NCBI RefSeq assembly: GCF_947491795.1
Contig: NZ_CANLKW010000003.1
Coordinates: 868,001-932,000, forward strand
From: an uncultured Roseobacter sp.
GTDB taxonomy: Bacteria > Pseudomonadota > Alphaproteobacteria > Rhodobacterales > Rhodobacteraceae
DNA length: 64,000 bases
Direction: 5' to 3'
The notes under the pieces were generated by a model, which searched no databases, had not been told where the DNA came from, and worked only from the letters and a program-made list of their open reading frames with translations. A program made the position numbers and the translations under genes. Positions 16,794 through 26,785 of this stretch are shown one piece after another; position 1 is the first letter of the stretch, and every line of letters begins with the position of its first letter.

Positions 16794-17936
16794 CTAGCCG
16801 AACAGGCGGTCTCCGATCGTACCGCTCAGATAGCTTAACTGCCCGCCTGCGAGCGTCGCCGCAACATGCCGTGTCTCTTCGTGCAGAATAACGATGTCCG
16901 CGCGCATGCCCGGTTCCAGTGTTCCGCGATCTTCAAGACCCAGTGCCCGGGCCGGACCCTCAGAGATCATGCGCCAGGCTTCAGCAAAACTGACGACACC
17001 ACTGTCCGCCAGCAATAGTGCGGCCCGCCGTGGGCTGGGGTAATGATAGTCCGAGGCCAGCGCATCGCATAGTCCCATCGATACCAGATCCAGAGCACTG
17101 ACGTTACCCTTGTGTGATCCACCACGCACGACATTCGGCGCGCCCAGGACAATTGTGTCACCCGCGTCCCGCGCGGCTTCTGCGGCTTCTGCGGTTTCCG
17201 GAAACTCCGCGATCCGCGCGCCACGCTGATGCCAGACAATGCGCCCTTCGGCCGAATGATCATCGTGACTTCCCAGGCGTACACCCTGTGCCGTCAACCG
17301 GGGACAAAGCGCATCCAGCGCTGCAGGGACCTCAGCGCGGCGCGCGTGCAGATCAAGCAACATTTCAAAGTGCTTTTCCGGATTGCGCCCGGCTTTGAGC
17401 GCCTGCCCTGTCAGACGCGGTGGTTTTCGGCCTTCTGCCAGACGATCATGCGGCAGATGGTCATTAAACACCACGTAGTCGACATTCCAGTCTGACAGGC
17501 GATCAGGCAGGTCTGCATAGAGCTCAAGAAGATGGATTTCGAGGCGCAGCTGCGCGCGGATGTCCGTCACAAGTGCTGGCGCGGTATCGCGGATGGCTTC
17601 AAAAACCTGCGCGGCAAATTCCGGCCCCCTGACGCCGCCTTCCCAGCTGACGAACTGGGCCAGAACACCCGTTGTGATACCGTTTGCTGCCAGTTCAGCC
17701 CCTGTCGCAATCAGGCCTTCTGACATCTGTTTCATTGCGCCACGCCGCGGGGCCAGGTGCCGCTCAAAACCATCGCCGTGCAGGTCGATAATTCCTGGCA
17801 GCAGAATGTATCCGCTCAGGTCTACCACGCGCCCGGTGGTATCCGGCGCGATCCGGCCCTCGTGAACTGAAAGGACACCCGGTTCTAAACCTGCAGGCCC
17901 AAGAATTTTGTCAGATTTCAGATCAAGGTTTGCCAA
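16794..17936 (-). CDS. phnM: alpha-D-ribose 1-methylphosphonate 5-triphosphate diphosphatase (PhnM)
   Basis: Amidohydrolase-superfamily protein of 380 residues, matching E. coli PhnM in length. PhnM removes pyrophosphate in the carbon-phosphorus lyase pathway. Metal-site motifs are [37 protein letters not shown] and [11 protein letters not shown]. The start is inferred as a TTG at 17936, overlapping the upstream hydrolase by 14 bases. An ATG at 18029 would put 31 extra residues inside that gene. The rest of the phn cluster (phnGHIJKL) is not in the window, so this copy is orphaned from its usual partners. Confidence 0.85.
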   Translation of the reverse strand: MANLDLKSDKILGPAGLEPGVLSVHEGRIAPDTTGRVVDLSGYILLPGIIDLHGDGFERHLAPRRGAMKQMSEGLIATGAELAANGITTGVLAQFVSWEGGVRGPEFAAQVFEAIRDTAPALVTDIRAQLRLEIHLLELYADLPDRLSDWNVDYVVFNDHLPHDRLAEGRKPPRLTGQALKAGRNPEKHFEMLLDLHARRAEVPAALDALCPRLTAQGVRLGSHDDHSAEGRIVWHQRGARIAEFPETAEAAEAARDAGDTIVLGAPNVVRGGSHKGNVSALDLVSMGLCDALASDYHYPSPRRAALLLADSGVVSFAEAWRMISEGPARALGLEDRGTLEPGMRADIVILHEETRHVAATLAGGQLSYLSGTIGDRLFG

Positions 17937-18714
17937 TGACCGTCCCCACCCCTGGCACACAGCTGCCATCCGGGCAGCCCAGCTGGCTGAGTACTGCATC
18001 AAGCCAGCTGAGGGAATGATCAAATTCACCTGTTTTCAGAAATGCGACTGTCTGCGCGATGACGCGCGGGTTGTTCATCATAAAGGTATGTGTGACCGGT
18101 AATACGATGTGATCCCGCATCCCCGCGACACGGGTGGACGACACGGAAACCTTGCCATCATCGCGGCCCGGCAACAGCGACGAAAAATACGGGTTGAGCG
18201 ACTGATCACCAGCGATCACACCCAGTGGGAATGTCACCGGCGGCAGCCTTCTGGGCAGCGAGTCCGGACCTGTCCCCAGCTGCGCACCTGCCGGGCCATT
18301 GATCCAGTCAAAGGCCTCGATATCGTCCAGAACGTCCACAACCTCACTGCCCTGGTTCGGTGGTGCCAGCATGACGACCCGGCCAATTCTGGCATCGGGG
18401 TTCGCGGCGGCCCACTGACGCACGAGAATTCCGCCCATAGAATGGGTCACAAAATCCACGCTCTCGCGCGGCCCGCAGGATGCCACCGCGTCGGGAACGG
18501 TGCGGCGTACCAATTCCTGAACTTCCGCTTTGGTCGATGGATAGCCCGGGCGCACAACCTCGTAGCCCTCGCCGGCCAGTGCGGCTTCCATCAGTGCAAA
18601 TGAGAATTCTGTCCGGGCGAGCCCATGCAGCAGGACCACGCAACGTGCCTGAACAGGCGCCGCAAAGACCCAGAGCAGGGAGACTGCGGCAAGAATTATG
18701 CCATGAACTTTCAT
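17923..18714 (-). CDS. secreted alpha/beta hydrolase (lipase-like)
   Basis: A 263-residue protein with an N-terminal signal peptide (hydrophobic [16 protein letters not shown], cleavage near AQA/R). The mature part starts at the beta-strand [11 protein letters not shown] (oxyanion region). The nucleophile elbow is [16 protein letters not shown], and the late acidic and His residues lie in LPVTHTFMM. It resembles lipases of the triacylglycerol lipase/LipA family of modest size, acting in the periplasm or outside. The start at 18714 is chosen because it begins the signal peptide. It overlaps phnM by 14 bases and is probably co-transcribed with it; why is unclear. Confidence 0.8.
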   Translation of the reverse strand: MKVHGIILAAVSLLWVFAAPVQARCVVLLHGLARTEFSFALMEAALAGEGYEVVRPGYPSTKAEVQELVRRTVPDAVASCGPRESVDFVTHSMGGILVRQWAAANPDARIGRVVMLAPPNQGSEVVDVLDDIEAFDWINGPAGAQLGTGPDSLPRRLPPVTFPLGVIAGDQSLNPYFSSLLPGRDDGKVSVSSTRVAGMRDHIVLPVTHTFMMNNPRVIAQTVAFLKTGEFDHSLSWLDAVLSQLGCPDGSCVPGVGTVIGKP

Positions 18715-18786
18715 ACGCAATGAGATAGGGCTGATCACAGAACTAAAAAAGAATGACGTCACGCGAATTTGCTGGAAGATTCTAAA

Positions 18787-19242
18787 ATGCCCACAAAATC
18801 ACCCAGAATTGCCGCGCGCGCCGTTATCGTACATGAAAACCGCCTTCTTCTGGTAAACGCCTGGCCGGGCGGCAAGAGCGATCTTCTGTGCGCGCCGGGT
18901 GGTGGGGCGGAACCTGGTGCCAGCCTGCCCGACAACCTGAAACGGGAGGTCTTTGAAGAGACCGGCCTGCATGTGTCCGTTGGCGCGCCCTGTCTGATAA
19001 ACGAATTTCATGATCCCCGCGTCGGGTTTCATCAGATTGAAATATTCTTCAGGTGCACGGTTACAGGAGATGCGCAAATTGCCAGTAACTGGCAGGATCC
19101 TGAGGACATTGTCGATCGTCACATCTGGGCGCGTCAGGATCAGCTGGGCGATTTGCGAGTTAAACCCGACAGCCTGGCGCAGGCAGCGTTTTCCGAAGAT
19201 GGCCCGGCTATTTACGACGCGCTGGAAACGATTGTGATGTAA
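18787..19242 (+). CDS. NUDIX hydrolase
   Basis: A 151-residue Nudix pyrophosphohydrolase. The Nudix box is at residues 39-61 (GGAEPG ... [11 protein letters not shown]). The metal-binding REVFEE core is intact, but the first conserved Glu (consensus Gly-x5-Glu) is Ala45. The substrate is likely a nucleoside diphosphate derivative; unknown. The start at 18787 follows GGAAG by 8 bases. The gene's last 35 bases overlap the convergent DMT transporter gene. Confidence 0.85.
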   Translation: MPTKSPRIAARAVIVHENRLLLVNAWPGGKSDLLCAPGGGAEPGASLPDNLKREVFEETGLHVSVGAPCLINEFHDPRVGFHQIEIFFRCTVTGDAQIASNWQDPEDIVDRHIWARQDQLGDLRVKPDSLAQAAFSEDGPAIYDALETIVM

Positions 19243-20056
19243 TCGCAAGGGCGATGCCTCCAAGAACCATTGCTGATGCAGCAAGTGTCGAAAACGCTAT
19301 GGCCTCACCCAGAAAAAGTGCTCCGCCAACGATTGCGATGACCGGCACGCTCAGTTGTACCACCGCAGCGATGCTCTGGCGAAGTTGCGGCAGCACGAGA
19401 TACCACAGCGCATATCCAAGGCCCGACGTCAGCCCACCGCATACAAGTGCCAGCAGGTATCCATTCAGGGTTACCTGCCTGTCCGGAACGGCCAGCAGGA
19501 TAATGATCAGTGGCAGGCACAGCATGAAATTTGCGCCTGTTACAGAAAGCGGATCAACTGCTGAGCGCCCTGTTATCGTGTAAACCGCCCAGCCGACTCC
19601 TGCGACAATCATCAACAATGCGCCAGTCAGATCGGTCTGACTTTCGGCACCGGGCCAAAGCACCACAAGCAGACCACAAAACGCGACACCCGCGCCTGTG
19701 AACTGCCGGGCTGTTGGCCCCTGGCCTTTGATCACGCCGTGCGAAAACATCGAAATCTGAACGACACCGAACAGGATCAACGCGCCAAGTCCTGCGTCGA
19801 GTGTAAGGTATGCCAGAGAAAACCCTATCATGTAGGAAGCCAGACTGAGGGCTCCCACAAAACGTTTTGCCGGGCTGAACACGATATCGCGTCCGGACAA
19901 GATCATGATCACTGCCAGCACACTGGCCCCGGCCAAAACCCTCAGCACTGCAAAGCTGTAAGGATCGGCGGCGCCGGATTCCACTGCCATTCTTGTCAGC
20001 AGAGAATTCGACGCAAAGGCGATCATTGTAACGGAAGTCAGGAGAACAAGACGCAT
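19208..20056 (-). CDS. DMT superfamily transporter (EamA)
   Basis: A ten-helix inner-membrane transporter of 282 residues made of two EamA repeats (about 1-135 and 145-275). The first holds FASNSLLTRMAV and YLTLDAGLGALILFG, the second WAVYTITGR and SIAAVVQLSVPVIAIVGGALFLGE. Such proteins usually export or import metabolites. The substrate is unknown. It converges with and overlaps the Nudix gene by 35 bases. Confidence 0.88.
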   Translation of the reverse strand: MRLVLLTSVTMIAFASNSLLTRMAVESGAADPYSFAVLRVLAGASVLAVIMILSGRDIVFSPAKRFVGALSLASYMIGFSLAYLTLDAGLGALILFGVVQISMFSHGVIKGQGPTARQFTGAGVAFCGLLVVLWPGAESQTDLTGALLMIVAGVGWAVYTITGRSAVDPLSVTGANFMLCLPLIIILLAVPDRQVTLNGYLLALVCGGLTSGLGYALWYLVLPQLRQSIAAVVQLSVPVIAIVGGALFLGEAIAFSTLAASAMVLGGIALAITSQSFPARRK

Positions 20057-20065
20057 TCAGCGGGC

Positions 20066-20665
20066 TTATCCGTTGTCTGTTCCGCTGCCAAGGGGCGGGC
20101 GGCTCACACTTCTGGCACCGTTCAAAGTCGCTGATTTCAGTTCAGGGTCCGGGAGTGCGCCGCGAAAAAAAACCTGTGCTGTCGCGCTATCAGCAAGGAT
20201 GTCCTCGTTGCCATGGAAATCAGGTCTGCAGAACGACGTGCGACTGGGCTTACCGTCAGACATCGCTGTCAGTACTGCGTCCTGCATCAACAAGGGGGTC
20301 AGGCTGTTCTTGTCCAGAACTGCGAGCTCCGGGTTTGACGATGCAGCCAGCTCCGGAGAAGAAGACACCAGAATGCACCCGCATCCTGCGGACACTGGAA
20401 AATCCCTGAGTGCGGAAACCACCCTGTCGCCGCGCACATCGGGCAAGTGATAGTCAACGATAACAACATCCACTGCTTCTTCCCGCATCACCTGCTTCAG
20501 CTCTCGGGTGTCACTCACGGTTGTCACCTGTGCCAGGAGCCCGGTGCCTTCAAGTGATTTTTGAAGCAGTAGTCTGTCGGCCTGATTGTCATCAATAATG
20601 ACGACAGCGATTGGTCTCGGATAAATACGGTGGAGCGCAGGCTGGCGAGCGACAGCAGCATTCAT
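20066..20665 (-). CDS. response regulator receiver protein with C-terminal tail
   Basis: A 199-residue protein. The receiver domain covers about residues 18-140, with acidic pair Asp25-Asp26, phosphoacceptor Asp71 (VDVVIVDYHLPD), Ser101 in the Thr/Ser position and Lys119 (LDKN). The last 60 residues have no recognised output domain and look unstructured. GGAGAAG precedes the ATG. It lies 78 bases after the histidine kinase on the same strand and is very probably its partner. It might act by protein contact. Confidence 0.85.
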   Translation of the reverse strand: MNAAVARQPALHRIYPRPIAVVIIDDNQADRLLLQKSLEGTGLLAQVTTVSDTRELKQVMREEAVDVVIVDYHLPDVRGDRVVSALRDFPVSAGCGCILVSSSPELAASSNPELAVLDKNSLTPLLMQDAVLTAMSDGKPSRTSFCRPDFHGNEDILADSATAQVFFRGALPDPELKSATLNGARSVSRPPLGSGTDNG

Positions 20666-20743
20666 GTTTTCTTCTCCATTGTCCGGCCGGAAAGTTCTTT
20701 TCCGGACCGCTAAGCCGACTAATATTCAAAATGTGTTGCATGG

Positions 20744-21493
20744 TCAGGTGCCCGATCGGACACCGGGGAACACAACTTTGACCGTTGTGCCTCTTTCTGT
20801 CGCGTCTGACAGAATGGAAATCGAACCGCCGTACAGATGCGCGATCTTCCGTGCGATGGCGAGCCCCATACCGCTGCCTTCGACCTCATCGCGCGGCTTC
20901 AGTGTCGTCATGGCATCAAAGACCTGCCTGTGGAAATTCTCTGGAATCCCCGGCCCGTCATCCTGCACGGAAAGGACTGTCACGGTTCCCTCCCCGTGCG
21001 CGGAAACGGTAATTTTGCCGGCCTCCCGGTCATGGTGTTTAGCTGCGTTTGAAACCAGCGCAGTCAGCAGCGTCAGGATATCGCGTTCACCTACATGTAT
21101 GTGAGAACAGTCAAAAGCGCTCGTGATCTCAAAACTGCCGGGTATCGAAACCTCATCCAGCACCTCGTTCAATGCTTCCCCAAGATCAACAGCGACAACT
21201 TCCTGCATCCGTCCGACACGGGAAAAAGCCAGTAAGTCCACGAGCATACGGTCAAGGCGTCCGGTGTGCCGGTTCATCAGTTCAATATTCTGGGCTATCG
21301 GTCCTTCAACACGAAAACCGGCTTCGACCAGGTCCTCTTCGATCCATTGCGGAAGCTCAATGAGTGCGCGCACTGAGTTACGAACGTCATGGCTGATCAG
21401 ATATACAAAGTCTTCAAACTCTTTTGAGGACGAAAAGTCTGCTGCTGCGTCCGGACCGGATCCGGTATCAGACTGCAGTTTGGGAATATTCAT
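20744..21493 (-). CDS. soluble sensor histidine kinase without sensor domain
   Basis: A 249-residue kinase consisting only of a dimerisation/phosphotransfer domain (His35 in YLISHDVRNSVR) and a HATPase domain. The latter shows N-box ALVSNAAKHHD, G1 VQDDGPGIPENF and G2 EGSGMGLAIARK. There is no membrane segment and no PAS, GAF or other input domain; only about 25 residues precede the His box. It resembles the output module of bacteriophytochrome kinases. Input must come from a partner protein. It is divergent from a Rcp1-like response regulator and upstream of another. Confidence 0.88.
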   Translation of the reverse strand: MNIPKLQSDTGSGPDAAADFSSSKEFEDFVYLISHDVRNSVRALIELPQWIEEDLVEAGFRVEGPIAQNIELMNRHTGRLDRMLVDLLAFSRVGRMQEVVAVDLGEALNEVLDEVSIPGSFEITSAFDCSHIHVGERDILTLLTALVSNAAKHHDREAGKITVSAHGEGTVTVLSVQDDGPGIPENFHRQVFDAMTTLKPRDEVEGSGMGLAIARKIAHLYGGSISILSDATERGTTVKVVFPGVRSGT

Positions 21494-21817
21494 GAAACGG
21501 ACCTCTGATACTTTGTCCCCGGGCTGATATCAGCCAGCATTGAATACTCGGTTAACGGTGGAGGTCTGACCATCTGCCAAAGCACGGGTCCTGCCTGCAA
21601 CCATGATGCAAACGTCCGGTGTCAGGGACAGCAAGTGCGGCGCTGGAAATAATCCGTAAAGGTTTATCGTTTTATACTCATTTGACTTCGGGGGCCCGGG
21701 ATCAGCACATCGACATCCGGCGGCTTCGGTTTTTCCCTGCGGCGTTTCCATGCCGCGCCGGATGGCACATGCGCATGCCGCGCTGAAACAGAATACGATT
21801 ACCTGGGAGACTGGTGA
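21494..21817. other. divergent regulatory region of the two-component cluster
   Basis: No gene is supported here. A nested inverted repeat lies at 21714-21764. CATCCGGCG (21714-21722) pairs with CGCCGGATG (21756-21764), and inside it GCGGC (21739-21743) pairs with GCCGC (21752-21756, sharing one base with the outer arm). An AT-rich stretch at 21650-21690 may hold promoters. Confidence 0.5.
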
Positions 21818-22255
21818 ATGTCACAGCACACCAAAGAAGCGACCTTTCTGCTCGTAGATGACGACCGGGTGAGCATCATGTCACTGGAGCGTGCGATCAA
21901 AAAACTCAAGATCGTCAACCGGACAATTGTCGCCCGGGACGGTGAGGAAGCGCTGGAAATTCTGCGATCCGAGGCTGCAGAGGCCAACGGCACGCTTCCA
22001 CCTTTCATTGTAACGCTGGACCTGAACATGCCGCGCATGAACGGTCTGGAGTTTCTGGATGAGGTGCGTGCTGACCCAACGCTGCGCCGGCTCGTTGTCT
22101 TTGTTTTCACAACATCTGATATGCCGCATGACATTCAGTCTGCCTATAGTCAGAATGTTGCCGGATACCTCGTCAAAGACAACCCGGGCGAGACCCTCTC
22201 ACATGCGTTGCAGATGCTGGGCACCTACTCTCGCATTGTCGAGCTACCGGCTTAG
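21818..22255 (+). CDS. single-domain response regulator (Rcp1-like)
   Basis: A 145-residue receiver-only protein. It shows the acidic triad in LLVDDDRVS (Asp14-16), the phosphoacceptor Asp68 in VTLDLNMPRMNG, Thr98/Thr99 in VFTTSD and Lys120 in YLVKDNPG. The VTLDLNMP pattern and the longer loop before it are typical of Rcp1-type regulators that partner phytochrome-like kinases. GGGAGA lies before the ATG. It is divergent from the kinase gene, and its own output is unknown. Confidence 0.9.
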   Translation: MSQHTKEATFLLVDDDRVSIMSLERAIKKLKIVNRTIVARDGEEALEILRSEAAEANGTLPPFIVTLDLNMPRMNGLEFLDEVRADPTLRRLVVFVFTTSDMPHDIQSAYSQNVAGYLVKDNPGETLSHALQMLGTYSRIVELPA

Positions 22256-22281
22256 CCTCTGCCCAACCATACCCGTACAAT

Positions 22282-22312
22282 AAAAAAGGCCCGCCACACA
22301 GGCGAGCCTTTT
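22282..22312. terminator. bidirectional intrinsic terminator
   Basis: The stem AAAAGGCCCGCC / GGCGAGCCTTTT has loop ACACA. On the minus strand the single mismatch becomes a G-U wobble and a run of T follows, so it best serves groEL. It may also end the response-regulator transcript. Confidence 0.8.
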
Positions 22313-22334
22313 CTCATTTCGGATGCCGGGTGGC

Positions 22335-24002
<1,668 letters not shown>

Positions 24003-24043
24003 TCAGTTTGAAATCAGCGAAAGGTTCAGAGCAGCGGGTGCGC

Positions 24044-24331
24044 TTACTCGATGATCCCCATGATGTCGCTTTCTTTCATCATCAGCAGCTCTTCGCCGTC
24101 GAGTGTCACTTCTGTGCCGGACCATTTGCCGAACAGAATTTTGTCACCAGCTTTTACGGCCATTTCGATCAGCTCGCCGCTGTCCTTGCGTGCGCCTGCA
24201 CCGCAAGCCACCACTTCGCCCTCGGAGGGCTTTTCCTTTGCGCTGTCGGGGATGATCAGTCCGCCAGCAGTTTTCTCTTCGCTTTCCGTGCGGCGTACCA
24301 GCACGCGGTCATGAAGCGGTTTCAATGCCAT
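24044..24331 (-). CDS. groS: 10 kDa co-chaperonin GroES
   Basis: A 95-residue heptameric lid of the chaperonin. It carries [14 protein letters not shown] at the start, the mobile loop [21 protein letters not shown] and the C-terminal [13 protein letters not shown]. The start at 24331 has AAGGAG upstream. The open frame extends 25 codons further, but that part lies in the leader and is not coding. It is the first gene of groESL. Confidence 0.98.
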   Translation of the reverse strand: MALKPLHDRVLVRRTESEEKTAGGLIIPDSAKEKPSEGEVVACGAGARKDSGELIEMAVKAGDKILFGKWSGTEVTLDGEELLMMKESDIMGIIE

Positions 24332-24399
24332 CTTTGCAGCTCCTTGAGGCTCAAAGTTTCTCCCATTCAGAACCGCCGCACTCTCTGGCAGACGGTCCG

Positions 24400-24426
24400 T
24401 TATCACTCACCACAGGCGAGTGCTAA
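24400..24426 (-). promoter_or_regulatory. CIRCE element (HrcA operator)
   Basis: The inverted repeat is TTATCACTC-N9-GAGTGCTAA, one base away from the consensus TTAGCACTC-N9-GAGTGCTAA. It lies between the promoter and groES, so HrcA bound here should repress groESL until heat stress. Confidence 0.92.
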
Positions 24427-24433
24427 CGCGCCT

Positions 24434-24462
24434 TAGCTAAGGAAGGCGCCCGAGCCTGTCAA
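24434..24462 (-). promoter_or_regulatory. sigma-70 promoter of groESL
   Basis: On the minus strand a perfect -35 TTGACA (24462-24457) is spaced 17 bases from a -10-like TAGCTA (24439-24434). The CIRCE element begins 7 bases downstream, as in other HrcA-controlled chaperonin operons. Confidence 0.7.
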
Positions 24463-24504
24463 CCAGAGCATTTGCAAAAATTTTCGGAATCGTCCGGTGG
24501 ACGT

Positions 24505-25185
24505 TCAGACCGCGCCCAACACATCACCGCCACTGGCCACAGCTTCAGCCCCGGCAGGTGTCAGGCCGTAAATTCCTTTGTCGACGCGTTCAAACCACCC
24601 ATAGTGGTCGTCCGCCATCATGCGCGTCGCACGGGGCACGCCGGTTTCTCGCGCAACATCCGACCCTTTGCTGGCACCTGCCTCAAACAGAAAGACCGCC
24701 AGCCGCAGGGCATCCTGCCTGTAGGCAGTCACCAGACCCCGGCGGGTTTGCCCCCCTTCATTCGGATCGCCCGTTCGTCTCGCAAACTCCCTGAGCAAAG
24801 CGGCGGTCCGCTTTTTTGACTTTCTCGGCGAAAAAGGCCCCGGATCGCAATGTACCTGCACAAGACCATCTGACAGGCGCACCGTCAGAAGCCCGAGCCC
24901 GAGACGCCGGGCCATTGCCGTGTTGTCCCTGACAGCACGGGCGAACCGCTTCCCGGGTTGCCGGCTGACAGCCATGTAGACGTCATCCGTGGTCGCCTGC
25001 CGTGCGATACACTGGTGAAAGAGCGCCAGCGAAAACCCAAGCTTGAGCTCAACAATCACGGGCGGCTCACCACCGCGCAGCGCCACCACATCCGCCGCAC
25101 CCACTTCGGATTTGACCACATATCCCTGATCCTCAAGAAAGGATTTCACAGGAGGATAAAGATCCGTCTCGCTCGCCTTTGCCAT
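24505..25185 (-). CDS. DUF2161 family putative PD-(D/E)xK phosphodiesterase
   Basis: A 226-residue protein. Residues 28-50 (GAADVVALRGG ... VIVELKLG) give the nuclease-type triad Asp32, Glu46 and Lys48 of the PD-(D/E)xK superfamily. The middle has IARQATTDDVYMAV. The C-terminal third looks like a winged-helix region (GSDVARETGVPRATRMM ... KGIYGLTPAG). The catalytic role is inferred only from the fold. The start is ATG 25185 or GTG 25188. Confidence 0.8.
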   Translation of the reverse strand: MAKASETDLYPPVKSFLEDQGYVVKSEVGAADVVALRGGEPPVIVELKLGFSLALFHQCIARQATTDDVYMAVSRQPGKRFARAVRDNTAMARRLGLGLLTVRLSDGLVQVHCDPGPFSPRKSKKRTAALLREFARRTGDPNEGGQTRRGLVTAYRQDALRLAVFLFEAGASKGSDVARETGVPRATRMMADDHYGWFERVDKGIYGLTPAGAEAVASGGDVLGAV

Positions 25186-25354
25186 CACTTCTGCCCCGGA
25201 ACCGGTCGGCCTGATCCTGTACGCAACAGGGCCGGAACTGCAACCACCCCCTTGCGTTTACCACAATGCCGCACTGCAGCATTGAAGGGGGTGACACAGC
25301 AGTCGCCCATGTTATAAGGCCCGCAAATATGACGCATCATCAGGAACGGATATT

Positions 25355-26275
25355 ATGACAACGCTTGTTTTCGGCCACAAATCCCCGGACACTGACAGCA
25401 CCGGTTCACCTATCATCTGGGCGTGGTATCTCAGCCAGATCAAAGGTGAAGAAGCCGAAGCCGTTCTGCTGGGAGAGCCGAACACAGAGGCCAGATTCAT
25501 GCTCGAGCGCTGGGGGCTGACCATGCCACGCGTTCTTGGCAAACTCGCAGAGGACGCACCTGTTGTCATCGTGGACACGAACAACCCCGCCGAACTTCCA
25601 GACAATATTAATGACGCGGACATCCGCCAGATCATAGACCACCACAAACTGGTGGGTGGTCTTGAGACGAAAGGGCCGATCGATATCCGTATCGAACCTC
25701 TGGCCTGTACGGCGACGATCATGTGGAAGATGATCGGTAAGGATCTGGCGCAGATGCCCGACAATATCAAAGGCGCAATGCTTTCCTGCATCCTTTCAGA
25801 CACTCTGGAGTTCCGCAGCCCGACCACAACCAACGAAGACAAGGCCATTGCATGGGATCTGGCACAGGCGCTCGATATCAACATCAGCGAATATGCCGCT
25901 GAAATGTTTGCTGCCAAGTCGGACGTGTCCGCATTCTCCGAAGCCGAACTGCTGCGCATGGACAGCAAGGAATACGGCGTTGGCGGCAAACAGTTCCGTG
26001 TCTCTGTTCTGGAAACCACGTCGCCCGCGCAGGTACTCGCCCGCAAGGGCGCGCTGATGGATGCGATGCCGGGTGTCGCAAAAGAGGACGGCGCGGACGA
26101 GGTTCTGCTCTTTGTCGTGGATATTCTGAACGAAGAGGCAACGCTGCTGGTCCCGAATGACACAGTAAAAGCAGTTGCAGAACAGAGCTTTGACGCAAAA
26201 GTCAGCGGCGATACCGTGGTTCTGCCCGGTATCATGAGCCGCAAAAAACAGATCATCCCCAATCTGAAAGTCTGA
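25355..26275 (+). CDS. ppaC: manganese-dependent inorganic pyrophosphatase (family II)
   Basis: A DHH-family phosphoesterase of 306 residues that hydrolyses pyrophosphate to phosphate. The metal ligands are in GHKSPDTDS (His8, Asp12, Asp14), VIVDTNN and the DHH box IIDHHKLVGG. The C-terminal DHHA2 part ends with the substrate-binding SRKKQIIPNL. The length is typical. AGGAACG precedes the ATG, and a strong terminator follows the gene. Confidence 0.95.
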   Translation: MTTLVFGHKSPDTDSTGSPIIWAWYLSQIKGEEAEAVLLGEPNTEARFMLERWGLTMPRVLGKLAEDAPVVIVDTNNPAELPDNINDADIRQIIDHHKLVGGLETKGPIDIRIEPLACTATIMWKMIGKDLAQMPDNIKGAMLSCILSDTLEFRSPTTTNEDKAIAWDLAQALDINISEYAAEMFAAKSDVSAFSEAELLRMDSKEYGVGGKQFRVSVLETTSPAQVLARKGALMDAMPGVAKEDGADEVLLFVVDILNEEATLLVPNDTVKAVAEQSFDAKVSGDTVVLPGIMSRKKQIIPNLKV

Positions 26276-26304
26276 GGCTCATACCTCTGCCCTTTGAAAT
26301 TCCG

Positions 26305-26330
26305 AATGGCGCCCCTGTGGCGCCATTTTT
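26305..26330 (+). terminator. intrinsic terminator of ppaC
   Basis: The stem is ATGGCGCC (26306-26313) with GGCGCCAT (26319-26326) and loop CCTGT, followed by TTTT. It lies 30 bases after the ppaC stop. Confidence 0.85.
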
Positions 26331-26348
26331 CCATTCCAGACCCGGTTT

Positions 26349-26705
26349 ATGAGCTGTTCAATCCTTGTTTCTGCCGGCCTGGTGATCATCAATCTGGTGA
26401 GTTTCGTTGCGTTCCGGGCTGATAAGATCCGCGCTACAGATGGTGGCCGCCGTGTTCCCGAACGCAGCCTGCTGACACTCGCTTTTCTTGGCGGTTGGAT
26501 TGGTGCCAAAATTGCGCAGCGGATGTACCGTCACAAAACCACAAAGCAACCATTCCGGCTGATGCTGGATCTCGTGCCCGTCGCCTGGCTGGGGGTGATC
26601 TTCATTCTGATTGCTGCAACTGCGATGCCAGACGTGGACTGGCCCGGCTTCCAAATGTCATCTGATCGCGAAACACCGCGGTTCTTTCAGCGCGTCGGCA
26701 ACTGA
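26349..26705 (+). CDS. DUF1294 domain-containing membrane protein
   Basis: A 118-residue protein with two or three membrane segments (about 5-22, 43-55 and 75-92). The DUF1294 pattern includes SFVAFRADKIRATDGGRRVPE, LGGWIGAKIAQRMYRHKT and the Lys/Gln-Pro-Phe that follows. The function is unknown. The ribosome site is weak, and it starts 19 bases after the ppaC terminator. Confidence 0.82.
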   Translation: MSCSILVSAGLVIINLVSFVAFRADKIRATDGGRRVPERSLLTLAFLGGWIGAKIAQRMYRHKTTKQPFRLMLDLVPVAWLGVIFILIAATAMPDVDWPGFQMSSDRETPRFFQRVGN

Positions 26706-26785
26706 CAGCCCGACATGGGGGTGGCGCGCCGCCGGTCTCTGCGGCATAGAACGCGCAGCAGTCTGTTTTCTGAAAAGGTGCTCGC

